This document shows positions 35,253-42,630 of a stretch of DNA of 64,000 nt, one piece after another. The position numbers were made by a program, and so were the translations under genes. Numbering within the stretch: the stretch's first letter is position 1; each line of letters opens with the position of its first letter. The stretch lies in the NCBI GenBank assembly GCA_963702195.1, contig OY969725.1, positions 2,914,001 through 2,978,000 of the forward strand, given 5' to 3'. This stretch comes from AC-56 sp963702195. Lineage in GTDB: Bacteria > Actinomycetota > Thermoleophilia > Solirubrobacterales > 70-9. The notes beneath the pieces are model-generated. The model was not told the origin of the DNA. It ran no database searches and saw only the letters and a list, made by a program, of their open reading frames with translations.

Positions 35253-35408
35253 TCAGGCGAGCAGGATGCGGCCGCTCACGACCGCAAGCACGAGCAGTGC
35301 GATCAGCGCCTCACGGACGGTGATCGTCCACTCGAAACGCTGGTCCCGTCGCAGCTCGGCGTCGAACCCACGGTCACCGTCATCGGGAGCTCGGCCATCG
35401 CCCCTCAT
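35253..35408 (-). CDS. Small coupled membrane protein (51 residues)
   Basis: A short reading frame whose ATG overlaps the stop of the GT2 gene as ATGA (35405-35408), the same coupling used throughout this genome. The product has an acidic/basic N-terminal half (MRGDGRAPDDGDRGF) and one C-terminal membrane helix, ALIALLVLAVVSGRILLA. No family is recognised. The overlap, the strand and the clean single helix make a real protein likely, perhaps a partner of the membrane glycosyltransferase. It could still be a chance frame. Confidence 0.5.
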   Translation of the reverse strand: MRGDGRAPDDGDRGFDAELRRDQRFEWTITVREALIALLVLAVVSGRILLA

Positions 35409-36892
35409 GCGAACTCGCCGACCCTTCCGCTCTTCTCCGTCTTCTCCCAGACCTGCTCGCGGTGCCTGAGCTCCGCGACGTAGGCATTGAACGTAATCGC
35501 GCATAGAAGCGGGCCGTATCCCACGACGTAGAGCAGCGGACCGACCAGGGCTCGCAACCGGCCCCACGATTCGAGCCGCTTGAGCAGGTACGCGGCGAGC
35601 ATCGAGAGCGTCAGCCAGAGGTCGGCGAAGATCAACAGCACATCGGTCGCGGGGGTCGCCTTGAACAGGCCCCACTGCCTGAAGTCCGTGCCCGTGAGAT
35701 TGGCGACCACCGGTGCGCCCAGGCCATAGGCGATCAGAGCCAGGCTGATCGCGCCGGGAAACATCACCCCTTCGAACCAGGCCCGGCGAGCCACCTGCCG
35801 ATCGACCGCGAGGCTGGAGAGAGTGACGAACAGATAGGTGAAGGCGGTGAGGCCCCACAACCAGACGAAGGCGGTGACAGCCAGGTGGCGGTCGATGATG
35901 AGTAGCGTGATCAGCCCGGTCGACGCCGAGATCAGGAACAACGGCATCAGGGTCACCGAGAACCAGATCGCCGAGAAGCTCAGGCCGCCGAGCGCCCCCG
36001 CGACCCACCGGCGCAGCCAGACCCAGCTGTACCGGCGGGTGACCTGAACGTTCCCGCGTGCCCAGCGCACGCGTTGGCGCCAGAGCGCCGAGATCGACCC
36101 GGGCTCCTCGGCCCAGACGACCGCGTTGCCCTCGAAGACGACTCGGTACTGGGCCAGCTGGATCCGAAACGTGGTGACCGTGTCCTCCGCGAGCGTGGTG
36201 CTGTCGATCTGGCCCCCCACGGCCTCCAATGCCTCGCGCCGGATGAGTTGCGCCCCCCCGGCAAGGCAGGCCTGGGCGCCCAGGACGTTCTGCGCCCTGC
36301 GAGCCGCTGCCTGCGCGGTCACGTATTCGAACGCGACGAAGCGATTGAGGTAGTTCGGCGGATCGCTTCCCTCCTTGATGTAGGAGGTCACCGCGCCGAT
36401 GCCGGGGTCGGCGAGATGCCTGGTCATGCGGCGCAGCGCCGTGCGGGTGAAGAGGACGTCGGCGTCAATGATCAGCACCGCTTCGTACCAGCCCTCATCG
36501 ATGATCCGCAGCAGGCCGTGGTTGATCGTGTGCGACTTGCCCTCGCCCCCCCGGTCCCGGCGCAGGTGGACGATGCGCCCAGGATGCTCGGCGACCTTGG
36601 CTTCCAGGACCGCGGGCGTCTCGTCGGTGCTCGCGTCGTCGACGACGTAGGCGCGCAGGCGATCGGCCGGGTAGGCCATGTCCATGAGGCGGTCGAGCGT
36701 GCGCGCGACGACCGCGGCCTCGTTCCAGGCGGGGATCACCACCGCCACCCGTGGGAAGAAGGGGCCGGCGCGGCGGTACGGCCTCCGCAACGCGTTCAGC
36801 CCGGCGAGGGCGAACTGGTAGCAGCCCACCACGAGAACGGTGGCGCCGACGAGCACCATCCCGACCAGCACGCCCTCGATCACGCTCCGCAT
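35405..36892 (-). CDS. Processive GT2 glycosyltransferase, PgaC/hyaluronan-synthase-like
   Basis: A 495-residue membrane glycosyltransferase. It has an N-terminal helix (GVLVGMVLVGATVLVVGCY) and a GT-A core with VAVVIPAWNEAAVV, AYVVDDASTDET, LIIDADVLFTRTAL (DxD), TLAEDTVTTF (TED-like base) and RQRVRWARGNVQV (Q/RxxRW, the mark of processive synthases). Five or more C-terminal helices follow, as in poly-GlcNAc or hyaluronan synthases. It would extrude a beta-linked polymer. Upstream in the same operon is a PIG-L deacetylase, which fits a GlcNAc-type polymer or precursor. The PHP gene ends 15 bases before it. Confidence 0.85.
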   Translation of the reverse strand: MRSVIEGVLVGMVLVGATVLVVGCYQFALAGLNALRRPYRRAGPFFPRVAVVIPAWNEAAVVARTLDRLMDMAYPADRLRAYVVDDASTDETPAVLEAKVAEHPGRIVHLRRDRGGEGKSHTINHGLLRIIDEGWYEAVLIIDADVLFTRTALRRMTRHLADPGIGAVTSYIKEGSDPPNYLNRFVAFEYVTAQAAARRAQNVLGAQACLAGGAQLIRREALEAVGGQIDSTTLAEDTVTTFRIQLAQYRVVFEGNAVVWAEEPGSISALWRQRVRWARGNVQVTRRYSWVWLRRWVAGALGGLSFSAIWFSVTLMPLFLISASTGLITLLIIDRHLAVTAFVWLWGLTAFTYLFVTLSSLAVDRQVARRAWFEGVMFPGAISLALIAYGLGAPVVANLTGTDFRQWGLFKATPATDVLLIFADLWLTLSMLAAYLLKRLESWGRLRALVGPLLYVVGYGPLLCAITFNAYVAELRHREQVWEKTEKSGRVGEFA

Positions 36893-36907
36893 CGCCGGCT
36901 CGGATCC

Positions 36908-37618
36908 TCAGCCCGACAGCTCGCTCGAGACTGCGAGGCAGTAGTCGTAGCGACCGATCGTCTCGGGCCGATGGCTGTCGGTGCTCAGCAACACCTCTAC
37001 CCCGGCACCGACGAACGGGCGCAGAGTCCGCGCGGACGGACAGCGCCAGCGCTCATCAACCTCGATTCGAGCGCCCGCGGCCGCGGCATTTGCAGCCAGC
37101 GACTCGAGGAGGTCGAGCGGAACCCCGGCCTCCTCCAGGCCGATCTTCGGGAGGACGCTGAACAGGTGGGCGATGACCACGTCGTCGCGCTTCCGGACTG
37201 CCGCGGCGGTCGCTTCCACGATCCACTCCACGGCGGTCGCCGGCGCGAGCTGCCCCCTCTCGATCCGGGCGCGCACCGCCTTCGGATGGGCAGGCCCGTC
37301 GGGCGTGGGGACCTGATGGTCGGCGGCGTACACGTGATCCGCCCCGCCGATATCGACCGGGAGGTCCAGGGCGCCGGTTGTGTCGAGAAGCTTGGCCTCG
37401 ACGCCGCAGCGCAGATCCACCTCTGTCTCGGAGTTCGCGCTGCGCACGGCGGCGGCGAATTCAGGCGCCCAAGTCGTCGTTGCGCGGACGTGGTCGACGC
37501 AGGCCATGCGGCTGAGCCCGGCCGCCTCAGCGGCAGCGACGTTCTCATCGATCGTCCCGCTACCGTCCGAGAACGTCGAGTGGACGTGCATGTCCATGTC
37601 GGTCGCGAGCCGGGTCAT
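36908..37618 (-). CDS. PHP-domain phosphoesterase-like hydrolase
   Basis: A 236-residue PHP (polymerase and histidinol phosphatase) domain protein. Metal ligands are visible at DMHVHSTFSDGSG (HxH), MACVDHVRATT, RCGVEAKL, DHVYAADHQVP, VVIAHLFSVL and LLSTDSHRPETIG. This is the normal spacing for a trinuclear metal site that cleaves phosphomonoesters or similar bonds. ATG 37618 overlaps the ATP-grasp stop (ATGA). In this operon it may remove a phosphate from, or hydrolyse, the ATP-grasp product; the substrate is unknown. Confidence 0.82.
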   Translation of the reverse strand: MTRLATDMDMHVHSTFSDGSGTIDENVAAAEAAGLSRMACVDHVRATTTWAPEFAAAVRSANSETEVDLRCGVEAKLLDTTGALDLPVDIGGADHVYAADHQVPTPDGPAHPKAVRARIERGQLAPATAVEWIVEATAAAVRKRDDVVIAHLFSVLPKIGLEEAGVPLDLLESLAANAAAAGARIEVDERWRCPSARTLRPFVGAGVEVLLSTDSHRPETIGRYDYCLAVSSELSG

Positions 37619-38628
37619 CCGTGCGCTCCCGTATCGGCGCTCACCTCTAGCGCGTCCAGCTCGGCGACCGGGAAGAAGCGCTCGGTGAAGTGGCGTGCCA
37701 TGGCGATCTCCTCGAACGGGAGGGGTCCTGGCGGCATCGGCTCGCCCAGAGCTTCGCGGAGCGCCAGCACGGGCATGTTGACGCCGCTCGCGACCGTCAG
37801 GGGCATGGTTCCTGGGAACCGCGGATTGATCTCGATCAACTTCGCCGTCCCGTCCGCGTCACGCTTCACCTGGACGTTCGCGACGCCGCTGAGGTTCATC
37901 CGCTCGAACGCCAACGCGCCCAGCCGCTCGAGCTCCGTGTCGATGACGGTACGCCCGGTGATCGCAATGCCCGAGTCGACCTTCAGACGGGCGCGTGGAA
38001 CGACGGCTCTGACCACACCGTCGGAGGCGGCGAGCACGTCAAGCGAGTACTCCGTCCCCGGCAGCAGCTCCTGCACGAGGTTCTCGCCCCCGCGAGGGAG
38101 CGCTTGCATCTCGCCCCAGTCGCGAACGACGCGAAAGCCCCTTGAGCCGCTGCCCCGGCGGGGCTTGACTACGACGGGCGGCTCCCAATCGGCAGGTTCG
38201 AACGAACCGTCCAGAAGCGCGCAGCGCGGAATCGTCACGTGTCCGGCGCAGCGCTGCATCAGCGTCCACTTGTCCAGGCACTCTCCAAGCGGTGCGGCTT
38301 CGGCGACGAGCACCCTGGTCCCGAGACTCGAGAAGTCATCGCGCCTCTCGGCGAGCGGGACGAGCTCGGAGTCCACGGTCGGAACGACCACCGAGATGTC
38401 GTGGAGCTCGCAGAGCGCCAGGACACGATCCACGAAGCCCGGAGCGTCCCCGCGCGGCAGGATGAGCCGGCGCTCTTGCGGCACGAGGTACAGGCCGGGA
38501 GCGTGCGGATCGATGTCCCCGGGCCAGAGCTCCACGGGCTCGCCGGACACGGCAGCCATGAAGGAGGTGGCCGATGGGCCGCCCGCGCCCGTGACCAGCA
38601 CTCGCGGGGCGGCCGCCTCAGCCGGCAT
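37615..38628 (-). CDS. ATP-grasp ligase (CarB-like)
   Basis: A 337-residue ATP-grasp enzyme, which would join a carboxylate to an amine or other nucleophile via an acyl phosphate. It has the N-terminal Rossmann-like start VLVTGAGGPSATSFMAAV, then PPVVVKPRRGSGSRGFRVV (ATP-phosphate lysine and Gly-rich loop), LVQELLPGTEYSLDVL and metal-binding VKRDADGTAKLIEINPRFPG. MPLTVASGVNMPVLALREAL is the CarB-like end. The start overlaps the REC-PIG-L gene by 11 bases and the stop overlaps the PHP start. The substrates are unknown; the neighbours suggest a sugar or carboxylated sugar derivative. Confidence 0.82.
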   Translation of the reverse strand: MPAEAAAPRVLVTGAGGPSATSFMAAVSGEPVELWPGDIDPHAPGLYLVPQERRLILPRGDAPGFVDRVLALCELHDISVVVPTVDSELVPLAERRDDFSSLGTRVLVAEAAPLGECLDKWTLMQRCAGHVTIPRCALLDGSFEPADWEPPVVVKPRRGSGSRGFRVVRDWGEMQALPRGGENLVQELLPGTEYSLDVLAASDGVVRAVVPRARLKVDSGIAITGRTVIDTELERLGALAFERMNLSGVANVQVKRDADGTAKLIEINPRFPGTMPLTVASGVNMPVLALREALGEPMPPGPLPFEEIAMARHFTERFFPVAELDALEVSADTGAHG

Positions 38629-39676
38629 CCCGGGAGGTCCCTAGCCCAGAGCTGGGCTCGGCCGCGGCTATCTGGGTCTCGCGGACGACCTCGAGGGGCT
38701 CCGCATAACGGCACCGGGCCCAGCGACTCCAGTAGCGGGCGGTGGCGACGAGCAGCTCCTCGTCCAGATAGTGCCGGAGCTCGACCTGAGACTTGTAGGC
38801 ATTGATCACCTCTAGCTTCCGCTCAATGTGGCGGTCGATCGAAATGAAGCGGGTCGGCTGGTACTCCACCGAGGTGGAGGGGCTCTGGTAAGCGTAGACT
38901 CGCGCAACGCCGCGCGCAGCGACCACGGTGGCGTTGTGCGCGCTCCGGTGATCTTGGTGCGCATCGCGCGGAGTGTGCGTGTAGATCGTGGTCGGCTCGA
39001 ACTCCTGGACCACCTCCTCGAGGGCGCGGATGGTCGGGCCACCGTCCGTCAGCGTGGTGTCGGTCAGCTCCAGGGAGTAAAGCTGCGCCGACATCAGCTC
39101 GGCGGCGTGCTGGGCCTCGAGCCGCCGGCGCTCCGGCTCCCCCCCGGCCTCGCCGAAGGTGAGCGTCACCACCGCGAGGGGCGAGCCTGCGGCTCGGTGG
39201 CGAAGCAGGATTCCTCCGCAGCCGATCTCGACGTCGTCGGGATGGGCTCCGATCGCCAGCACGCGGTCGTCGGGCGAGGCGGGGCGCTCCTCGTGCATGG
39301 CCAGCAGCCCACGCACCTTGTCCAGCAGATCCTCTGCGTCGACCGGCTTGGTCACGTAGTCGTCAGCGCCCAGGCGCATCGCCTGGACCGCGTAGTCGAA
39401 GCTCGCGTGGCCGCTGATGACCAAGGCCGCGGCCGCCGGAACTCGCTCGCGTGCCGTCTGCAGGAACTCGAGGCCGCTCATGCCGGGCAGCTCCACGTCG
39501 ATGACCAGGAGGCTCCACCCACCCTCGGGGATGAGCTCGAGGGCACGTTCGGCGCTCTCCGCCCACGTGACCTGACCCAGGTCCCGCAGTGTCGCGCGCG
39601 TGACCTGGGCAACCAACTCGTCGTCTTCGATCAACAGGATTCTCGTGTCCAACCGCCCCACCCGCTCTTTGTACAC
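38618..39676 (-). CDS. Response-regulator receiver fused to PIG-L/LmbE deacetylase
   Basis: A 352-residue fusion. Residues 12-125 are a receiver domain: ILLIEDDELVAQ (acidic pair), LLVIDVELPGMSG (phospho-Asp), VISGHASF and DYVTKPVDAED (Lys). Residues about 135-330 are a PIG-L deacetylase: VLAIGAHPDDVEIGCGG (zinc and base), LAVVTLTFGEAGGEPERRRLE and YTHTPRDAHQDHRSAH (HxxxH zinc ligand). Such enzymes remove N-acetyl from GlcNAc derivatives. Fusing one to a receiver suggests activity gated by phosphorylation. The first start is GTG 39676; GTG 39661 and TTG just before DTRILLIED are alternatives. It is the first gene of the operon. Confidence 0.88.
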   Translation of the reverse strand: MYKERVGRLDTRILLIEDDELVAQVTRATLRDLGQVTWAESAERALELIPEGGWSLLVIDVELPGMSGLEFLQTARERVPAAAALVISGHASFDYAVQAMRLGADDYVTKPVDAEDLLDKVRGLLAMHEERPASPDDRVLAIGAHPDDVEIGCGGILLRHRAAGSPLAVVTLTFGEAGGEPERRRLEAQHAAELMSAQLYSLELTDTTLTDGGPTIRALEEVVQEFEPTTIYTHTPRDAHQDHRSAHNATVVAARGVARVYAYQSPSTSVEYQPTRFISIDRHIERKLEVINAYKSQVELRHYLDEELLVATARYWSRWARCRYAEPLEVVRETQIAAAEPSSGLGTSRDAG

Positions 39677-39747
39677 CTAACGGGCGCCGCCACGCAAGGG
39701 ATGCGTACGATCGGTATGGATGCGTTCAATGGCGCGAGGTTCTTGAG
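39677..39747. promoter_or_regulatory. Divergent gap between the REC-PIG-L operon and the HPt gene
   Basis: 71 bases that must hold promoters in both directions. It contains a relatively AT-rich run (GATCGGTATGGATGCG) but no hexamer in leaderless position for either gene and no clear dyad. Confidence 0.35.
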
Positions 39748-40110
39748 ATGGGGGAGCCGGGGACCGCATTGGATCGGGAGATCCTCGAGCGGCTGATGAC
39801 CCAGCTGGGCAGCGAGGGGCCGGCGCTCGTCGCGCGCTACCGGCAGCGTCTCGGCGACACGGCCCAGGGGGTCGAAGAGGCTCGCGGGCGGGGAGACATG
39901 GGGTCGATCGCCGCGCAGGCGCATGCGCTCAAGTCGGCAAGCGCCATGTTCGGAGCCGTCCGGCTGTCGTCGACGAGCGAGGCGCTCGAGAAGGCCGCGC
40001 GAGGGAACCGTGAGGCTGAGGCGGCGGACTTGTCCAACCGCGTCGTCGAGGAGTGCGCGCAGGTCGCTGACGCGCTCGACGCATGGGCGGCGCCGTCGCC
40101 GCCCGGCTGA
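39748..40110 (+). CDS. Stand-alone HPt (histidine phosphotransfer) protein
   Basis: A 120-residue four-helix HPt domain. The phosphorylated His is in MGSIAAQAHALKSASAMFGA (motif AHxLKSxSxxxGA), and VARYRQRLGDTAQGVEEA is the typical preceding helix. It would pass phosphate between receivers. No histidine kinase is adjacent; the neighbours are the receiver-deacetylase fusion (divergent) and a lone receiver (convergent, 8-base gap), which together make an obvious phosphorelay set. ATG 39748 has no clear ribosome site. Confidence 0.85.
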   Translation: MGEPGTALDREILERLMTQLGSEGPALVARYRQRLGDTAQGVEEARGRGDMGSIAAQAHALKSASAMFGAVRLSSTSEALEKAARGNREAEAADLSNRVVEECAQVADALDAWAAPSPPG

Positions 40111-40118
40111 GCGGCGGG

Positions 40119-40499
40119 TTATCCCGGTGGGCCGGCGACGTCGCCCAGCTGGAGCAGGGCGGCAATTCTGTCGAGCAGGCCGCGGCGCCGGAATGGCTTC
40201 ACCATGAAGTCGGTTGCGCCAGCCTTCCGGGCCGCCGCGTCGGTCTTCGCGCCAGCGGCGGCGGAGAGCACCAGGATTGGGGCCTCCAGGAACGACCGGA
40301 GCCGGCGGCAGAGCTCGAGGCCGTCCATCCCCGGGAGGCCCAGATCGCAGACCACGATGTCGGGCGGGCACTCCCGCGCGCGCTCCAGCGCGTCCTCGGC
40401 CGTGCCCGTCGGCTGGACGTCGTGGCCGGCGCCGGCGATCCAGATCTCGAGCAGGGCACGGATCTCGTCAGTGTCTTCGACGACGAGCACCCTCGCCAC
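40119..40499 (-). CDS. Stand-alone response-regulator receiver
   Basis: A 126-residue single receiver domain with no output: VLVVEDTDEIRAL (acidic pair), IVVCDLGLPGMDGLEL (phospho-Asp), ILVLSAAAGAKTD (Ser switch residue) and ATDFMVKPFRRRGL (Lys). It ends directly after the fold. GTG 40499 is six bases from TAGGCT (40506-40511), a leaderless signature. It converges with the HPt gene and is plausibly an intermediate carrier in the same relay. Confidence 0.88.
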   Translation of the reverse strand: MARVLVVEDTDEIRALLEIWIAGAGHDVQPTGTAEDALERARECPPDIVVCDLGLPGMDGLELCRRLRSFLEAPILVLSAAAGAKTDAAARKAGATDFMVKPFRRRGLLDRIAALLQLGDVAGPPG

Positions 40500-40608
40500 G
40501 ACCGGAGCCTAGCCCGACGGGCGCCCAGCGTGATCGTCGATCGCACCTATGGGAGCGCCGGAACCGGCAGCCGGGCTTGGGCTGTACGGGCGACGCCGAT
40601 GCGATCGC

Positions 40609-40645
40609 CCGAACAGCGGGGGGTACCGTCGTGGCCGCTGTTCGG
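40609..40645 (-). terminator. Eleven-base-arm hairpin after the methyltransferase stop
   Basis: CCGAACAGCGG (40609-40619) and CCGCTGTTCGG (40635-40645) are perfect complements around 15 bases. The hairpin starts three bases after the methyltransferase stop on the minus strand. There is no T-tract, but the stem is strong. Confidence 0.6.
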
Positions 40646-40648
40646 TTG

Positions 40649-41401
40649 TCAAGGGATGCGGCCGAGAATCTCGATCTCCGTCGTATACGGGAACGGGAAA
40701 CGCTCTGGGAGGCCGGCCGCGATGGCGCGAGCCCGGTCAAGGACCTGACGGCGCTCGAGGTCGGGGAGATCGGCGATGAAGCTGGTGGAGGCGACGCGGC
40801 GCACGAGCGATTCGCCGTCCAGCGTCTGGATGTTCGGGAAGTGTTGCTTCTCAGCGGTTGCGAAGAGCGCGCTCGCACCGAGCGCGTCGCGCCAGTGGCC
40901 GCTGCGGTGCGAGGGAGTGTCGCCGCGGTACGGGGTGAAGAGGTCGTCGACGGCGCGCTGCGTCGGGTTGTCGAGGTCGCGGATATTCCAGACGAGGGCG
41001 AGGCGGCCGTCGTCGCGCAGGATGCGGTGGATCTCCGCGAGGGCCTTCGGTGCTTCGAACCAGTGGAAGGCCTGAGCGACGGTCACGGCGTCGGCGCTCG
41101 AGTCGGTCAGGCCGGTCTGCTCGGCGGTGCCCGGGCGGGCATCGGCGGTCGGGGTGGTGCTCTTCAGGGCATCGCGCATCTCGTCGACGGGCTCGATCGC
41201 GATGACGGTGGCACCGGTGGGGACCAGGAGGCGGGTGAGCTTGCCGGTGCCGGCGGCGAGGTCGACGACGGTCCTTCGAGGCCCGAGGTCGAGTTGCCCG
41301 GCAAGCCACTCCACGGCCTCCTGCGGATAGGAGGGCCGGCTCTCCTCGTACACGTCAGCCGCGGAGGCGAATCCGCGCAGAGCGGTCTCGTGAACGGACA
41401 T
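40649..41401 (-). CDS. Class I SAM-dependent methyltransferase (Methyltransf_11)
   Basis: A 250-residue small-molecule methyltransferase. YEESRPSYPQEAVEWL is the usual N-terminal stretch, motif I is TVVDLAAGTGKLTRLL, the acidic strand end is VIAIEPVDEM, motif IV is ADAVTVAQAFHWFEAPKALAE and motif V is LRDDGRLALVWNIRD. The AFHWF motif is characteristic of this group, whose substrates are mostly unknown. The frame extends to 41518 but that region overlaps the divergent nuclease gene; ATG 41401 (MSVHETAL) is preferred. It ends at a strong hairpin. Confidence 0.82.
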   Translation of the reverse strand: MSVHETALRGFASAADVYEESRPSYPQEAVEWLAGQLDLGPRRTVVDLAAGTGKLTRLLVPTGATVIAIEPVDEMRDALKSTTPTADARPGTAEQTGLTDSSADAVTVAQAFHWFEAPKALAEIHRILRDDGRLALVWNIRDLDNPTQRAVDDLFTPYRGDTPSHRSGHWRDALGASALFATAEKQHFPNIQTLDGESLVRRVASTSFIADLPDLERRQVLDRARAIAAGLPERFPFPYTTEIEILGRIP

Positions 41402-41493
41402 AGGCACAGCCTGGCGAATCTGTTCGCGCCTCGTCACTCTTCCGGCACATTTGACGCGCCACGTGTGGCATCTCCCGGCGTAGGGTCGATCCC

Positions 41494-42294
41494 ATGGATC
41501 GACCCTCGCCCCACACACGTGAGGACAAGCGGCTCATCAACCGACGCCGCCAGGGAGACCTGGGCGAGGCATCGGCAATCGAATGGTTTTCCCGGCTCGG
41601 GGCAACGGTCTTCATCCCCTCCGGTCATAGCCCGGACGTCGACCTTGTTGTCCTGCTGGACGAGCGCCTGCTGCGCATCCAAGTCAAGACGTCAACTCAA
41701 TTCGCGGAGACTCCGGACGGACACCTCCGACGGATCGTGTCCTTGAAGACCTGCGGTGGCAATCAGAGCTGGAGCGGTATCGCGAAGATGATCGACCCTG
41801 CCCATCTCGACCTTCTCTTCGTGCTCACCGGCGATGGTCGCCGCTGGCTGATCCCCTCCGATTGCCTCGAGGCACGGAACTCAGTCCGGCTGGGCGGGAC
41901 GAAGTACTCCGAGTACGAAATTGACCCAACCGCTCGGATCGACCAACTGATATACGGAGACCGGCCCGTTCTAAACTCGGTCCGAGCGCTGGGGGAGTAT
42001 CCAAGAGGTCAAAGGGTGGCCGCTGTAAACGGTCCGGCACTGCCTTCGCAGGTTCGACTCCTGCCTCCCCCACTCCCAAACCGCGAGTCGGGCTTCACCC
42101 GCACCAAATACGAGCGCAAGCAGGGCCGCTCCGGCCAAACCACGATCAACGAGAAGCGCAAGGTGACCCTCCCCCAGCAGGCTGTCCTGGAGGCCGGGCT
42201 GGATGTGGGCGACCGCCTACGGGTCCGCAGCCACGGGTACGGGCGAATCGTGCTGGAGCGGATCGGACTCTACGAGACCTTCAGAACGACGTGA
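41494..42294 (+). CDS. PD-(D/E)XK nuclease-like / AbrB-like fusion frame running through tRNA-Tyr
   Basis: A 266-codon frame in three parts. Residues 1-160 look like a PD-(D/E)XK fold of the kind named group I intron-associated: RRQGDLGEASAIEWFSRLGA, HSPDVDLVVLLDERLLRIQVKTS (Asp and Q-x-K core), then LLFVLTGDGRRWLIP and LGGTKYSEYEI. Codons about 167-193 are the tRNA-Tyr gene read in frame. Residues 205-266 form an AbrB/MazE-like swapped-hairpin domain (GQTTINEKRKVTLPQQAV, LDVGDRLRVRS). TAGGGT at 41481-41486 lies seven bases before ATG 41494, a leaderless signature. The only in-frame start after the nuclease part is GTG 42016, inside the tRNA. Whether the fusion is made or the halves are separate is open. 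Confidence 0.65.
   Translation: MDRPSPHTREDKRLINRRRQGDLGEASAIEWFSRLGATVFIPSGHSPDVDLVVLLDERLLRIQVKTSTQFAETPDGHLRRIVSLKTCGGNQSWSGIAKMIDPAHLDLLFVLTGDGRRWLIPSDCLEARNSVRLGGTKYSEYEIDPTARIDQLIYGDRPVLNSVRALGEYPRGQRVAAVNGPALPSQVRLLPPPLPNRESGFTRTKYERKQGRSGQTTINEKRKVTLPQQAVLEAGLDVGDRLRVRSHGYGRIVLERIGLYETFRTT
41991..42072 (+). tRNA. tRNA-Tyr(GTA), embedded in a protein reading frame
   Basis: A complete class II tRNA: acceptor GGGGGAG with CTCCCCC, anticodon arm GGCCG-CTGTAAA-CGGTC giving anticodon GTA, a long variable arm as expected for bacterial tRNA-Tyr, and T-arm CAGG-TTCGACT-CCTG. The discriminator is A and CCA is not encoded. It has no intron. It lies entirely inside the nuclease/AbrB frame, on the same strand. 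Confidence 0.95.
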
Positions 42295-42357
42295 GCGAAA
42301 CAAAGCACCCCACTGCGGCGATGAGCTGTGTCGCCGAGTTCGTTCTCACGCGGCGAG

Positions 42358-42537
42358 CTACTCGTCGTCGTCGGAGGTGACGGCGTCCTTCGCCTTGTCC
42401 GCGGCGTCGCCGACCTTCTCCTTCACGTCGCTCGTCGCCTGGTCGATCTTGCCCTCGCGCTTCAGGTCCTTGTCGTCGGTGATGTCGCCGGCCGCTTCCT
42501 TCACCCGGCCCTTCGCCTCATCGATGTTGTCCCCCAT
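42358..42537 (-). CDS. CsbD-family stress-response protein
   Basis: A 59-residue hydrophilic protein with the CsbD pattern MGDNIDEAKGRVKEAAG, LKREGKIDQATSDVKEKVGD and an acidic tail VTSDDDE. CsbD proteins are induced in general stress in many bacteria; their function is unknown. ATG 42537 follows AAAGGAG at ideal spacing. The tail is almost entirely charged. It stands alone between the nuclease/AbrB frame and the merR-like gene. Confidence 0.85.
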   Translation of the reverse strand: MGDNIDEAKGRVKEAAGDITDDKDLKREGKIDQATSDVKEKVGDAADKAKDAVTSDDDE

Positions 42538-42630
42538 GTGCGTCTCCTTTCGTGACTAAGCAGGGCAACTGCCCCGCGAACCACGTGTTCCCTCGAAGCG
42601 GCGCCGCCAAACGGGCCCGGTGGGGTGGGC

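Noticed and set aside
35409..36008. Upstream part of the minus-strand frame 35253-36008
   Set aside because: It lies inside the GT2 gene in another frame; only the last 51 codons, starting at the coupled ATG 35408, are kept as a small gene.
36074..38644. 856-codon plus-strand frame opposite GT2, PHP and ATP-grasp genes
   Set aside because: It spans three well-supported minus-strand genes and has shadow composition.
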